Shown here piece by piece: positions 1 through 9,549 of a stretch of DNA of 64,000 bases. Source of the DNA: Pisolithus tinctorius. Its lineage: Eukaryota > Basidiomycota > Agaricomycetes > Boletales > Pisolithaceae. The notes below the pieces were generated by a model. That model was not told the origin of the DNA, did not search any database, and saw only the letters and a program-made list of their open reading frames with translations. Made by a program: the position numbers and the translations under genes. Where the stretch lies: positions 3,410,001 to 3,474,000 of the forward strand of contig JANFAH010000001.1 of the NCBI GenBank assembly GCA_024663395.1. The letters are read 5' to 3'. Positions within the stretch are counted from its first letter, which is position 1. Each line of letters opens with the position of its first letter.

Positions 1-456
1 TGCATATCGGTATGAGGGATAGCGTTGGAGTAGTCGTATCGTCTGCATTGTTTGGCAGGAAGTCTTGCAATGCAGTAAGTGGATGGACGACCTTCGCAGT
101 GTTACAACGTACCCCAAGCCTTTGATGATGTCTATTTCCCTGAAATCCAAGTCTGCAGTGTGTGCATTTGGGTGACTCCGTCAACTCGCTCCATGTGACA
201 CACTGGTGGTGGCCAGTCCGATGTGAAAGAAAATGTATTTAAACTATGTTACACTTACATCCGACAACGGCCATAATATCGACCAGTACACGAGAAAAGA
301 TGTGAGCAATTGTATCAAGAGGGCCGTAGTATAGGGAACCATTAGGTATCAGTCCGTTTCCATTGGAGCATCACTGGCCTGTAGTGTGCATAATATCTTG
401 ACAGTGCCAGCGCCAGCACGCGAAGAATGGTGAGAGAGGACGGCCTAGCGAGGAGT
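1..456. other. Downstream flank of the Bem46-like gene; no gene seen
   Basis: The stretch has normal CpG content and no ORF that I can link to a protein family. Both strands carry frequent stops. It probably holds the 3' UTR of the minus-strand gene that ends at 457, and possibly the end of a neighbouring transcript that runs off the window. Confidence 0.4.
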
Positions 457-2087
457 TCATGAACACAGGCTTGCCACGAACTCCTTGACAGCATGCCAAT
501 AATCCATCTGCATAAAAGTATTGTCTATGGCGCTCCAGAATCAGTTCCAGAAACCGGTTCATGAAAATGACAAATGACGCACTGTGATACCCGTCTGGAA
601 ACTTCACGAACCTCGACCTTGCATTCCCCACTTCGGAGTTCGGCTCACCGTTTGGCTCACCTGAGCCTACTGGAGCGCCTCCATTCCCATCTCTACTGTC
701 CACTGTTGTCCCCTGCCTCCTAGACGCAATCTCCCATAACTCTGTCATATGCTGTGGGGGAACAACTTCGTCTCTCTCACCGCTTAACATCAAAATCGGC
801 GTTTCACGGGGGATGAGTGGAAGCTTTGATGCTGAGTCCCATTTCTGGTGACACAGGATTGTAAAAGGAGAAGGGATTGGAGTGGCGTGGGGGATAACTT
901 GGGGAAAAGAGGTAAAGGTGTTCTCGAGGATAAGTGCATGGATCTGATGTGGTCAAGTGGTAACTAGAAGGAGCGACCGTAAGAACGAGGGGTGCTCGCC
1001 TTGGATGGGTTCCGACTTGCAAGGTGGATAGCGACGGCGCCTCCAAGTGACTGTCCGTACAGGATCTAAGCCACAGGAAAATACGCATTCAGTGTAATCG
1101 GTACAATCAGATGGTGGTAACCGCTTGTCGGACGAATTACGCACTATGGGGGGTCCCCGTAGGTTCGCATGAGCGAGGATATAGTCCAGCGCGGTTTGTG
1201 CGTCTATGCAGAGGCCTATATACTCGCCGTTTATCAGTGCAAATGAACCTAGTAACACAAAACCTACGTGACTCTGATGGTCTTCCTTCGGAGTCGCCGT
1301 AACTGTGCAAAAGAATAAATTGTTAAATACACAGCGAGAAAAGGGTTACACAATACGTACCCTCTGTAAGAGAGCATAAAGACGTTGCAACGCATCTCAT
1401 TGTAGAACACGCGTGCAAGCGGTATTCTATGTCCGAGGTTGCCTCCATTACCGTGGAACATGAGGACCGTAGGACGCGTTGCTGCGAACTACGATGAAGC
1501 AGGTAGGGAGGGAATGGTAAAAGTGAGATGTGGCGAATACCAAAAGCTGAACACGTACCTCGTCGTCCGACATCTCATCATTAACCGGGATCTGCAGCGC
1601 AAATCGATGAACAACCTCCTTTCGTTGTGTCAGGAGATAGCACCGCAGCAACACGCCGTCCTCCGTCTTCAGCTCAACGCCTTCGTAATGAAGACCATAC
1701 ATATCAGGTGTGGGAACCTCTTTGAGTTCAGTTGGCGAAGACCATGCAGGGGCGGTGGCAGATGAAGAATTTACGAGGGAAGGAATTGGGGTAAGTGAAC
1801 TGAAGTGCGATTGAACAGGGAACGCTCACCAGTGCGTGATTCCGGAGGAAATGCAGAGGGATATATGAGATAGTTCTGGCCATAGTATAATAGTCTACAA
1901 CCTGGATGGACGAATATTTGTCGAACGCCACCCGGTAAAGACAAACAGTCTATCATACCTATTGTCCCAACTTCCGCACAGACAGTCGCTAGGCCCTAGT
2001 GCAGCCGTTTAAGAGCGGAACGATTCAACAAACCAGATGCGAGCTTACCCTTGTGAACTCCCAGAATGCTGCTATTGACTGAGACAT
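457..2087 (-). CDS. bem46: Bem46/ABHD13-like alpha/beta hydrolase, ten exons, intact
   Basis: Exons on the minus strand: 2087-2049, 1995-1959, 1901-1830, 1719-1559, 1488-1361, 1302-1268, 1215-1145, 1065-1000, 943-583 and 524-457. They sum to 1,038 nt (345 codons plus stop) with every phase matching. Family signatures in order: LLYYGQNYLIYPSAFPP near the N-terminus, VPTPDMYGLHYEGVEL, FHGNGGNLGHRIPLA (oxyanion-hole region), YGDSEG, the nucleophile elbow YGQSLGGAVAI (Ser), LILENTF, CHQKWDS, LSGERDEVVPP (Asp) and YHNNTF (His), so the Ser-Asp-His triad is complete. Known members are membrane-associated serine hydrolases linked to polarity in fungi; the substrate is unknown. A low-complexity Gly/Asn/Glu insert sits between the Asp and the His. 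Intron 8 (999-944) uses a GC donor (AAG|GCGAGC) and the rest use GT-AG. The assigned start gives a 13-codon first exon that splices in frame; an alternative start is ATG 1956, but that frame lacks the upstream exons. CpG content is normal, unlike everything to its right. Confidence 0.88.
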
Positions 2088-3334
2088 TGTCTTGCAGCAG
2101 GTCATTGCTTGGCAGACTGCACACAAGCTGTACTCAGTTAATATGGCCTGCTTTACCATGGTTTGGCCATGTTTTGTCACCAACAAGGCTGGTGAAGACA
2201 CAATAGTGCACCTCAAAGTTGCTATGGTGCTGCTCACTTAGAGGCCACTAATTTTGTGCAGTGGCCAAATTGGTGATGGAAATCTTGGACCCTAACCCTA
2301 ACCCTAGAAGATGTGTATGTAGTTTGCCCACATGGCAGTTGACAGCTCTCCATTCTCCATGTACAGCAGTTTCCATGCTAGATGACAGGAAAATTTTGTG
2401 TTGCACAGTAAAGAAATTAGCTTTTCATGAACCCTCCCTCCACAGTGTACCCATTCAAGCATGATGGTGAAAGGTCACTACAAACAGAAAGCTGCATGCC
2501 CATGCAGCATGCTGGGGATCAACAACTAGTGCTGCAAGAGCAGGGGAAGGGTCAGAAGACCAACAGATAATCATGACAGAGGCAGTTGCATGCCCCTTGC
2601 TTGAGTCAGAACCAGCTGAGACTTGGCCAAGGGTAGAACTGTCCTGGGCCTCCCAAGACTAAGCCTGATCCAGCATGGCACTTGAGACCAAGGATGCAGA
2701 GGTTCCAGTGACTGTTGCATGACAGTTTGATCTTCTGTATATTAAGCAGATGTCCTGAATTTGTGTACTGCTATTTGGTCTGTCCCCAGTTTGCCCTCAA
2801 CCCTGGATATGCAGATAGGTGTGTAATTGGTTAAGTTGAAGTTTCTGCCACATTAGCTCTGCTTTGCAAGGAAGTCTCTGAGAGGAGGAGCAGGAGTTAT
2901 TCACCCAGACAATGCTAGAGATGTATTACTCCCCTGCTTTTTCAAACATCATGGAATCCTAATTTATTGCCTCACAGGGGAAATTCCTTTTTTGCAATGG
3001 TATCAAGGACCTTCCAGACATGGCAATAATAGAGGCAGTTTTGATGAAACATGCAGGTCACAAGACTAGGTGCTATTGAGTGCTGTCCTCAGCCTGGGAG
3101 CTCAGGGAAGCTGAGCACTACAGCAATTTTATGAAGTATATCTATCAAGCCAACTGTAAGAAGTATGGAGAGTATCTGGTGGATGGACAAGGTGATGTGG
3201 ATCTGGAACATGTGGCAGAAATGGACAATGTGGAAAACTTCCTAGCCTCCAGCCATGAGGCATATGTACAATGAGGATATTATGACATTTCAGACTACAA
3301 ACACCCAGCTTGATCAACTTGAAGAGGAAGTGCA
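2088..3334. other. Start of CpG-poor DNA; no recognised gene
   Basis: CpG virtually disappears here, so the promoter of the Bem46-like gene abuts decayed repeat DNA. A 64-codon plus-strand ORF (3080-3274) with YSNFMKYIYQ and GDVDLEHVAEMDNVENF has no family I recognise. The last ~45 bases (about 3289-3333, GACTACAAACACCCAGC onward) recur nearly unchanged at 26321-26365, so this is a piece of a dispersed element. Confidence 0.45.
2290..2307 (+). repeat. Interstitial telomere-like repeat (CCCTAA)3
   Basis: Three consecutive units of the TTAGGG-type fungal telomere repeat lie about 200 bp upstream of the Bem46-like start, close to the junction between CpG-normal and CpG-poor DNA. It is short enough to be chance, but the position is suggestive of a repair scar. 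Confidence 0.6.
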
Positions 3335-4003
3335 GTGGCTACCAGTATTTGATAAGATTTCCCTGAAAAAATGACCATGTGAGCCAGAGAGATGATCTCA
3401 TGAGTTGTGGTAAAAGAGGGAGGGTTAATGGTACAAGTCCAATATTTGTCATTGTTTACATGCCAACTAATCATCTGGAAGATCATGTAGTTTATTATGT
3501 AATCATATTTTCCCATCCCTCATGCCCTCAATCCCATCACAAGGTCACTTTTCACTATTTCACTAGTCAGGGACAAACATGTTGCAATGCACCTTTTGGA
3601 AAGAATACAGTATATCTCAGCATGTATGGCTCTGTGTGGTATATACCTTAGTGTTCTGGAAGGCTGGGAGTTGTTGGAACATAAAGTGCCCCTGTGGTAC
3701 TTGACCACTGTGCGATGTTTTGGCTGCTTACATAAGCTGAAATAGCGCACTTACTTGTAGTATTTTCTACTAGTATTCCCTCAGTAGTTTGTTCACTACT
3801 GAGGGTAAGTCTGTTTATATTACAAGTATTCTACTATACTGACATCCTGTAGTAGCCTACAGGTACATCTAATACATCAGTAGTTTGTTCACTACTGAGG
3901 TAGCCTACAGCATCCTTTCAACAGGAGTCACCCCTTTCCAATGGTATATGTATCACAACTCTCCATGCAGAATAGCCTGAGATACATCATCAACAATAGT
4001 GGT
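3335..4003. mobile_element. Relic of the palindromic Tc1-like family (one arm), split by a solo LTR
   Basis: From GGCTACCAGTATTTGATAAG to AGCCTGAGATACATCA this matches, with many substitutions, the arm at about 17205-17600 of the palindromic element at 16071-17641. The outer terminal inverted repeat is lost on the right, and the left part is joined to unrelated DNA. The match is interrupted by the copia-type LTR at 3672-3923. This single-arm copy is clearly more diverged than the two arms of the palindrome are from each other. Confidence 0.75.
3672..3923. mobile_element. Solo LTR, copia type (family LTR5), 252 bp
   Basis: It begins TGTTGGAACATAAAG and ends CCTTTCAACA, the TGTTG...CAACA ends typical of copia LTRs. 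It is flanked by an exact 5-bp target duplication GGAGT (3667-3671 and 3924-3928), and the sequence across the empty site matches the uninterrupted arm at 17520-17540. It contains several short hairpins, notably CTCAGTAGT-ttgttc-ACTACTGAG twice. A few CpG (GTGCGATG, AGCGCAC) survive, so it is younger than its host DNA. Confidence 0.88.
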
Positions 4004-4160
4004 GTTCAAAATAAACTGAGTTGAAGTGATTTTGGTGCTAAATCCTAGTTGAGTTGGCTGACTTTGGCACTAAACCCTAGCAGAAACTTCAGCCACAACT
4101 TTGACAAATTTCAGGTTCTGATTTTTTAAAACTTCACTCACTTTCCATTTTTGGAGTGCT

Positions 4161-5624
4161 GTGCTACACAGCATGACATCATGTCTTTTTATATTCAACA
4201 TCCAAGGTTCAAGCATTCACTTGCAAGCAATATTTGTAGGGGGCAGCTCAGATATGGTATTAGATATGAGTAGACAACACTGTCCTTCTGCCATGATGGT
4301 CCATAAGTCTGCTCATCAAGAGACCCTAGAGATCCTGGGTGATGCAGTGATCAGAGCTGCTGAAATGCAGTTGCAGCAACTGGGGACTTACATGGAGGCC
4401 AACAACAGTGACTCCAATCCTAGCATGTCAGATGGTGACTGGACAGATGTCTTGTCTGAACCCTTGTCCCCAATGATCTTATCTCTGATTTTATCCATGT
4501 CTGCCTTGTCATCCTTGTCCTTCAGCTCATTCCATTCTGTGAAGAGGATAACTGCTCCATATTCAGCAGTGCTGCAGACCATTCAGGCACTCTATGATGA
4601 AGTCCACATGGCATGAGTCTTCAAGTGACCAGGTGTACCAATGATGTGGGCATCTCAACTGCCACTCCTTGACCATTTTGCTATCCACTGACCACTCTTG
4701 TTCTGGAAAAAAACTGCATGTTGATCCTGTGATATTTGATGACATTCTAGATCAAATTAGTGACCACTACATATTTTTGAACAAGTCAAACAACAAACAA
4801 TTACCTGTGGCCATTCAACTTGCAATTTTCCATTTCCATGTGGGGCACTATGGTAATGCATCTTCACCTGAGGATGCTGCCCAGTGGGCATGCATTAGTG
4901 TTGGAACAGTCATCAATTGTACTCACTGGGTAATGGCAGCACTGCTGGACAAGCATGATAACTCCATTTATGTGCCAGATGCCTGATCCCCAGAACTGAG
5001 GTATGCATGAGAATTTGTGGAGTCATGAACTTGCTGGTCTTGGAGAAATGGAGTTTTTGCTGCAGATGGAACAACTGTTAACCTGTATGTGCAACTGAAG
5101 TCATTTGCTGACAGCTATTACAACCACAAATTGAACTTCTCACTAAACTGTCAGGTAGGTGCAGTATAATGTCACACAACAACAGACAACTTATGAGCAT
5201 GCAGGTTGTGATAATGCCACACAACTTAGCCATTGTTGATTATGCACTGGGGAACCTGGGGAGTGTCCACAATGTGTATGCATTTCAGGGAATGTGGATC
5301 TTCAAGGATCCAATTGGTGTTATGCCATTTAAAAAGCCACAAGGGGGGAACTTGACAAAGCATCAAAACACATATAATCAATATGTTTCAAAAGTACATA
5401 CTTATCAAGTGTTCCATGGCACATCCTTGACAATTCAGAAGATTTGTGTCAGGGTAGAGCATGCATTTGTGGCCTTGAAAGGCCAGTTTCAGTCACTGAG
5501 AGAACTTCATATCAAAATTGGCAACAAACCAGGGAATATGGATCTGGCCATGTACTGGATAACATGTTACTTTATCCTGCACAATATGGTTGTGCAATTT
5601 GAAGAAAGGCACTGTGAAGAGTAG
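4161..5624 (+). pseudogene. PIF/Harbinger-type transposase (DDE_Tnp_4) remnant
   Basis: Open pieces at 4161-4616, 4669-4986 and 5169-5624 follow the order of the family: an upstream helical domain, the helix-turn-helix-like stretch ASSPEDAAQWACISVGTV, then the nuclease core. Core motifs are FAADGTTVNL (first Asp), NHKLNFSLNCQ, a 50-nt intron (5155-5204, GTAGGT...GCAG), VVIMPHNLAIVDYALGN, GSVHN (the second catalytic Asp of GSxHD reads Asn), PFKKPQGGNLTKHQ, and RVEHAFVALKGQFQSL with the Glu kept. Frames are broken between the pieces and just after 4984. Terminal repeats were not found, so the element is probably truncated. Near-absence of CpG indicates long decay. Confidence 0.8.
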
Positions 5625-5696
5625 GGTGAGGAATGATGGATTGGGTGATGAGGGAAGGGGAGCCTGGTGAAGGGAATGACAATGATATGCAGTTGG

Positions 5697-6544
5697 TGTC
5701 ATGACCATGACATCAGCATAAGCCCCTAACACCTACTCCACCCTCTTCTGACATGTTCCCACACTTCTCCCCCTCTTCTGACATGTTCCTGTGCTTTTCT
5801 GCCCTCTTCCAACACATTCCCACACTCCTCCAACCCTCCTGACACATCTCTGCACCTCTCTGAGGTCCCCTGTCCACATTCTAACTGCCTCCACTCACCT
5901 GTGCCTCCTCTGTGGCCTTGGTCAGCTCAGTGGAATGTCAGACTTGCAACCCTGCATTCCAGATAGGGTTCCACCCTTGTGTTGGTTTTTCTCCATTCTT
6001 CCACTCCTTCAGTATTTACCCTCCCTCCCTCATTGTACATAGTAGTTCCCTTGTCTCAGTTAAGGTTCCCATCATCCCTGTCCTCTGCTCCTTATGTCAG
6101 AGGTACTGCTAACCTCTTATCCATTTATTGGTTTGCATTCTACACTTCCCCACCCTTGAGCTACATTGTATATAAGGCTATGTAGTACTCTGATGTAATC
6201 AGTACAAATATCAACAATAAAGTCCCCACTTCCAAATCCCTCTGAGTTCCCTCCAGAGTTATGCCTCCACTCCCTCTGAGTCTGCTCTACCTCTGAAATA
6301 TTAGGGCTGAGCTTGCACAAGGGGGCAGCACACTAGCTGAACCTGACACCCTCCCATCTGAACTCCAACCTCTGACTCCAACCTCTGTCTCTGAAACTTC
6401 CCTCTGTACTCCTCCACTCCTTGTTCATTGCATATCTTGCCACCCAGTGGTCAGATTCACTTCAGACTTTGACCCCTGTACTCTGCAGCCCAACCTGCTC
6501 CTACTTCACCATAAGAGGAAGTCAGGGGTGTTGTGACTTTGACA
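5697..6544 (+). mobile_element. 5' LTR of a gypsy element (family LTR3), CpG-decayed copy
   Basis: The sequence TGTCATGACCATGACATC...GTGACTTTGACA aligns end to end with the solo LTR at 13905-14750. A TATATAAGG promoter motif sits at about 6170. A gypsy gag begins 23 bp after its end, which identifies it as the 5' LTR of a truncated element. No target duplication is visible because the element's 3' end is lost. Many CpG of the other copy appear here as TG or CA (for example tgttggttttt against tgtcggttttc). Confidence 0.82.
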
Positions 6545-6566
6545 GTATATTCATACTCTTACATGT

Positions 6567-7680
6567 GTGAGCTCTCTCACTTCCCCTACCACATCTGCTA
6601 TGCCTCCCATGACACATCTCCAACAATGGGATGCTACTGAGGCCCTAGCTACAGCCTTGGCAAACCCCCAATGTCTCCCTTTGGTTGTTGAGCTCTTCTG
6701 GAGCTTCTCCTCCAGGGGGCACTCCAACTCTGACCCTGCTGCAGACAGTGCCTCACATGCTGCACCCTCCATCCATCAGCAGTCTGCCCTCCACTCTCTG
6801 CCACTTCCTGTCATCATTCACCCTGGCAGAGATGGACCAGGCAGCCCTGACAATGACCCCAATGATCCTGACTATCATCCTAGTGATGGGCCTGATGACA
6901 AGGATGATCCCAACAACCTTGCAGATCCCCTTGATGACCCAGTCCTTGCTCTGACCCAGGCCATCCATGCCCTTGCCTGCTCCAACCAGCACTCTGGAGC
7001 TCCACTCCATGAACCAAAGTCTGCAAGCCAGACACCTTTGATGGGTCTGACCCTAAAAAACTCTGTGAGTTCTTGGTCCAGTGCAAGCTCAACTTCCAGG
7101 TCCACCCTTGGGCATTCCACTCTGACCAAGCCAAGGTCACATATGCACAGTCCTACCTTAAGGGCATGGGATTGGCCTGGCTTGATCCAGACCTCTTCAA
7201 TCTGGATGATTACCTTAATCATCTGCTGTGGATGGATGACCACTGCAAGTTCCTCTGTGAGCTCACCACCAATTTTGGCCTTCACAATGCTGCTGCCAAT
7301 GCAGTCCAGCATCTGGAAAACCTGACCATGAAGGACTCTTTGCACATTTTGAAGTACTTAGTGGAGTTCAACTGCTGGGCTTATCAGGTAAAAGACTATG
7401 GTGAAGGTGCACTCTGCCACCACTTCCACACTGGTCTCCCTGACTGCATCAAGGATGAAGTGTCCTATGTCAGCAAGCCCACCACCCTTCATGCACTCTG
7501 CAGGTTGGCCCAGACAGTAGATGCACATTACTGGGAGCACAAGTCAGAGGTCTCCCACTCCACCAAGCATCCTCCTGCTGAAAGAACTCCACTCCACACC
7601 TCCAACTCCAGGCCAAAACCCTTGACATCATCCTCCACCCCTAAATCTATCTCCCTACTGATTTTCATAATTTAGATTTT
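6567..7680 (+). pseudogene. Gypsy gag remnant (retrotrans_gag), frameshifted and truncated
   Basis: Two overlapping frames (6567-7325 and 7073-7675) form one gag. The first gives an acidic N-terminus ending PKSA. After a shift near 7020-7075 the second gives LCEFLVQCKLNFQVHPWAF, KVTYAQSYLKGMGLAWLDPDL, ELTTNFGLHN, DSLHILKYLVEFN and DCIKDEVSYVSKP, which is the capsid domain of basidiomycete gypsy elements in order. The zinc knuckle and all of pol are missing: homology stops near 7680. It follows LTR3 at 5697-6544 and has no functional copy here. Confidence 0.85.
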
Positions 7681-8631
7681 ACTTTTCATCTAGCACCTGA
7701 CCAGCAGAAGCCACATATAGATGGCTCTGTTGGGTCTATCAGTAATGAGGACCCTGTCATGACTGTGCCTCAACCCTGGCTGGACTTGGCCTTGCATTCA
7801 TCCAGTCTGGCCTCAGCCTTGCCAATCCCTTACCCCCAGTTGGTCTAGTGCAGTTAACACTGCTTTGCAGTGCATGTCACTTTGGTTGAACACTGCCCAG
7901 TCTTGTCCCTGGTCCACCCAGTCCTGCTCTCTGCTCATCTTAGTCATACATTACTAATATATCATTCTTACCAATCACCTTAGCAATCTTTGTGAGACTG
8001 GCATTACCAGTCTCCATACTATAGTTACTTCTAGTATATAAGCTCTTAGATACTCAGCCTGTACTCCCTCAGTCTGAAATCAAATAAATCTCATCTGATA
8101 TCCCCACCTTGGACTGTGACCCATGCAAGGGAATAGTGCTGTATCATCAGTCACTAAGTCCAATCAGTCCACTCTCTGTACCTCTGCCTTTTCCCCTGAT
8201 CCCAACCCCTTGGCCTTGCACCAGCTTTGGTCTCTGGTCCAGCCTCAAACCTGGACTTCACAGACTTGACAGACCCCAACAGTTATGAAAATCTCAAAAA
8301 TGATACTGGTGGGCCAAGCAGGGGGAAAGTGGTTGTCAGAGGGGAATATAGGATGCATGATGCAACAAGGGGACTTGGTGGTGGTGGGAGCTTTCATACT
8401 TTTGATGATGAAAATGATGCATTGCCTCTGACAGATGGTCACAACACAGTAAGTGGGATTCATGCATTATAAGATTTCTTCTGATTCACCAGTCCTTCAA
8501 GCTGCCAGCCATATGTAACTACCAAATACATAGCAGTCATTCTGGGTGAAAAAGCCTTCAAAAACACAAAGTATGGTCTCTTCCATCAAAGGGACAATCC
8601 CAATACTAAATACATAGCAGTCAGTCTGGGT
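7681..8631. other. Unclassified repeat fragment interrupted by a solo LTR
   Basis: When the LTR at 7755-8271 is removed, the flanks join into one reading frame (DGSVGSISNEDPNSYENL) that continues as NDTGGPSRGKVVVRGEYRM and GSFHTFDDENDALPLTDGHN to about 8472. I do not recognise the family. Further right, a ~20-bp motif around CATAGCAGTCATTCTGGG occurs twice, about 85 bp apart (about 8530 and 8612). Confidence 0.45.
7755..8271 (+). mobile_element. Solo LTR (family LTR4), 517 bp
   Basis: It starts TGTCATGACTGTGCC, ends CACAGACTTGACA, and is flanked by an exact 5-bp duplication GACCC (7750-7754 and 8272-8276). It has a TATATAAGC motif near 8036 and an AATAAA-like AAATAAATC near 8083, which give its orientation. 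Removing it and one GACCC restores the reading frame of the host fragment. Confidence 0.88.
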
Positions 8632-8870
8632 TGTTGGAACATAAAGTGCCCCTGTGGTACTTAACCACTGTGCGATGTTTTGGCTGCTTACATAAGCTGA
8701 AATAGCGCACATACTTGTAGTATTTTCTACTAGTATTCCCTCAGTAGTGAACAAACTACTGAGGGTAAGTCTGTTTATATTACAAGTATTCTACTATACT
8801 GACATCCTGTAGTAGCCTACAGGTACAGTAATACACTCAGTAGTTTGTTCACTACTGAGGTAGCCTACAG
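8632..8870. mobile_element. Copia-type LTR (family LTR5), second copy, end lost
   Basis: Nearly identical to 3672-3910, but the last 13 bases (CATCCTTTCAACA) are missing and the copy joins an LTR1 fragment. The first internal hairpin has the opposite loop: gaacaa here, ttgttc in the other copy, with identical stems. Confidence 0.85.
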
Positions 8871-8888
8871 ATATTTCTACATGGGTGA

Positions 8889-9398
8889 AAGCTGAGAGGG
8901 GGCAGACAAGGATGGGATGTACCAGGACACTTCAGGACAGAAGCTAGTAGGAACTCCTGGTAAATATACATAGCCATGGTCCCTAGCAAAGGGGACAAGC
9001 AAAACAATAGATGTGGAGGCAGCCATATCAGAAGAATTAGCAGAATGAGCATGTTTTGGAGGGAGTGCTGTAGAAACACATGGAGTGTGCAGATCCTTTC
9101 CAATCTTGGAAGGTAGGATCACATGGCTGAGCACTATAAGTGAGTGTGGGAATGGTGTCAGTATCTGCAGAAATGGTGGAGATATGTTGAAAACTGGAAT
9201 GCCATACATGGGTGCTTAAGAATTTTTACTGGCACTTAACTTGCTTCCTTCTTTTGTTTGGCATTGACAACTCATTCTTGTGTGAAGGATGACTGCCAAT
9301 GTTCCTGGCTGTCATTCTACACATGAGGGCTATAGTCTTCATCTCCATTCATCAGCAGTATACATGTCCACCTCACCAAACACCTTTGGTGTGTGACA
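8889..9398 (-). mobile_element. LTR1 fragment (copy a), reversed, 5' part only
   Basis: Reading the minus strand from TGTCACACACCAAAGG (9398) this follows the start of LTR1, including the beginning of its internal ORF (MYGIPVFNISPPF at about 9209 onward). The ORF is open to the junction at 8889. It stands head to head with copy b, separated by 151 bp of unassigned DNA (9399-9549). Confidence 0.82.
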
Positions 9399-9549
9399 GT
9401 GGATTCCTTACACTGCATTGGAGCATAACATTTTCAAACTCTGCCTCCTAGCACCAAAGGGAGACACCAGGCTGTCTGCCAGTACCTAGCACCTTGACTG
9501 GCCATGGATGTCATTTAGTCCAGATTGGTGGATGCTCATGCTGGTGCAG

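Noticed and set aside
1110..1302. Plus-strand 63-codon ORF over the Bem46-like gene
   Set aside because: Antisense shadow of exons and introns of the minus-strand gene, without family similarity.
3672..3923. Hairpin-rich element as a Helitron 3' end
   Set aside because: It has TGTTG...CAACA ends and an exact 5-bp GGAGT duplication, which fits a copia LTR; there is no CTRR end or AT target.
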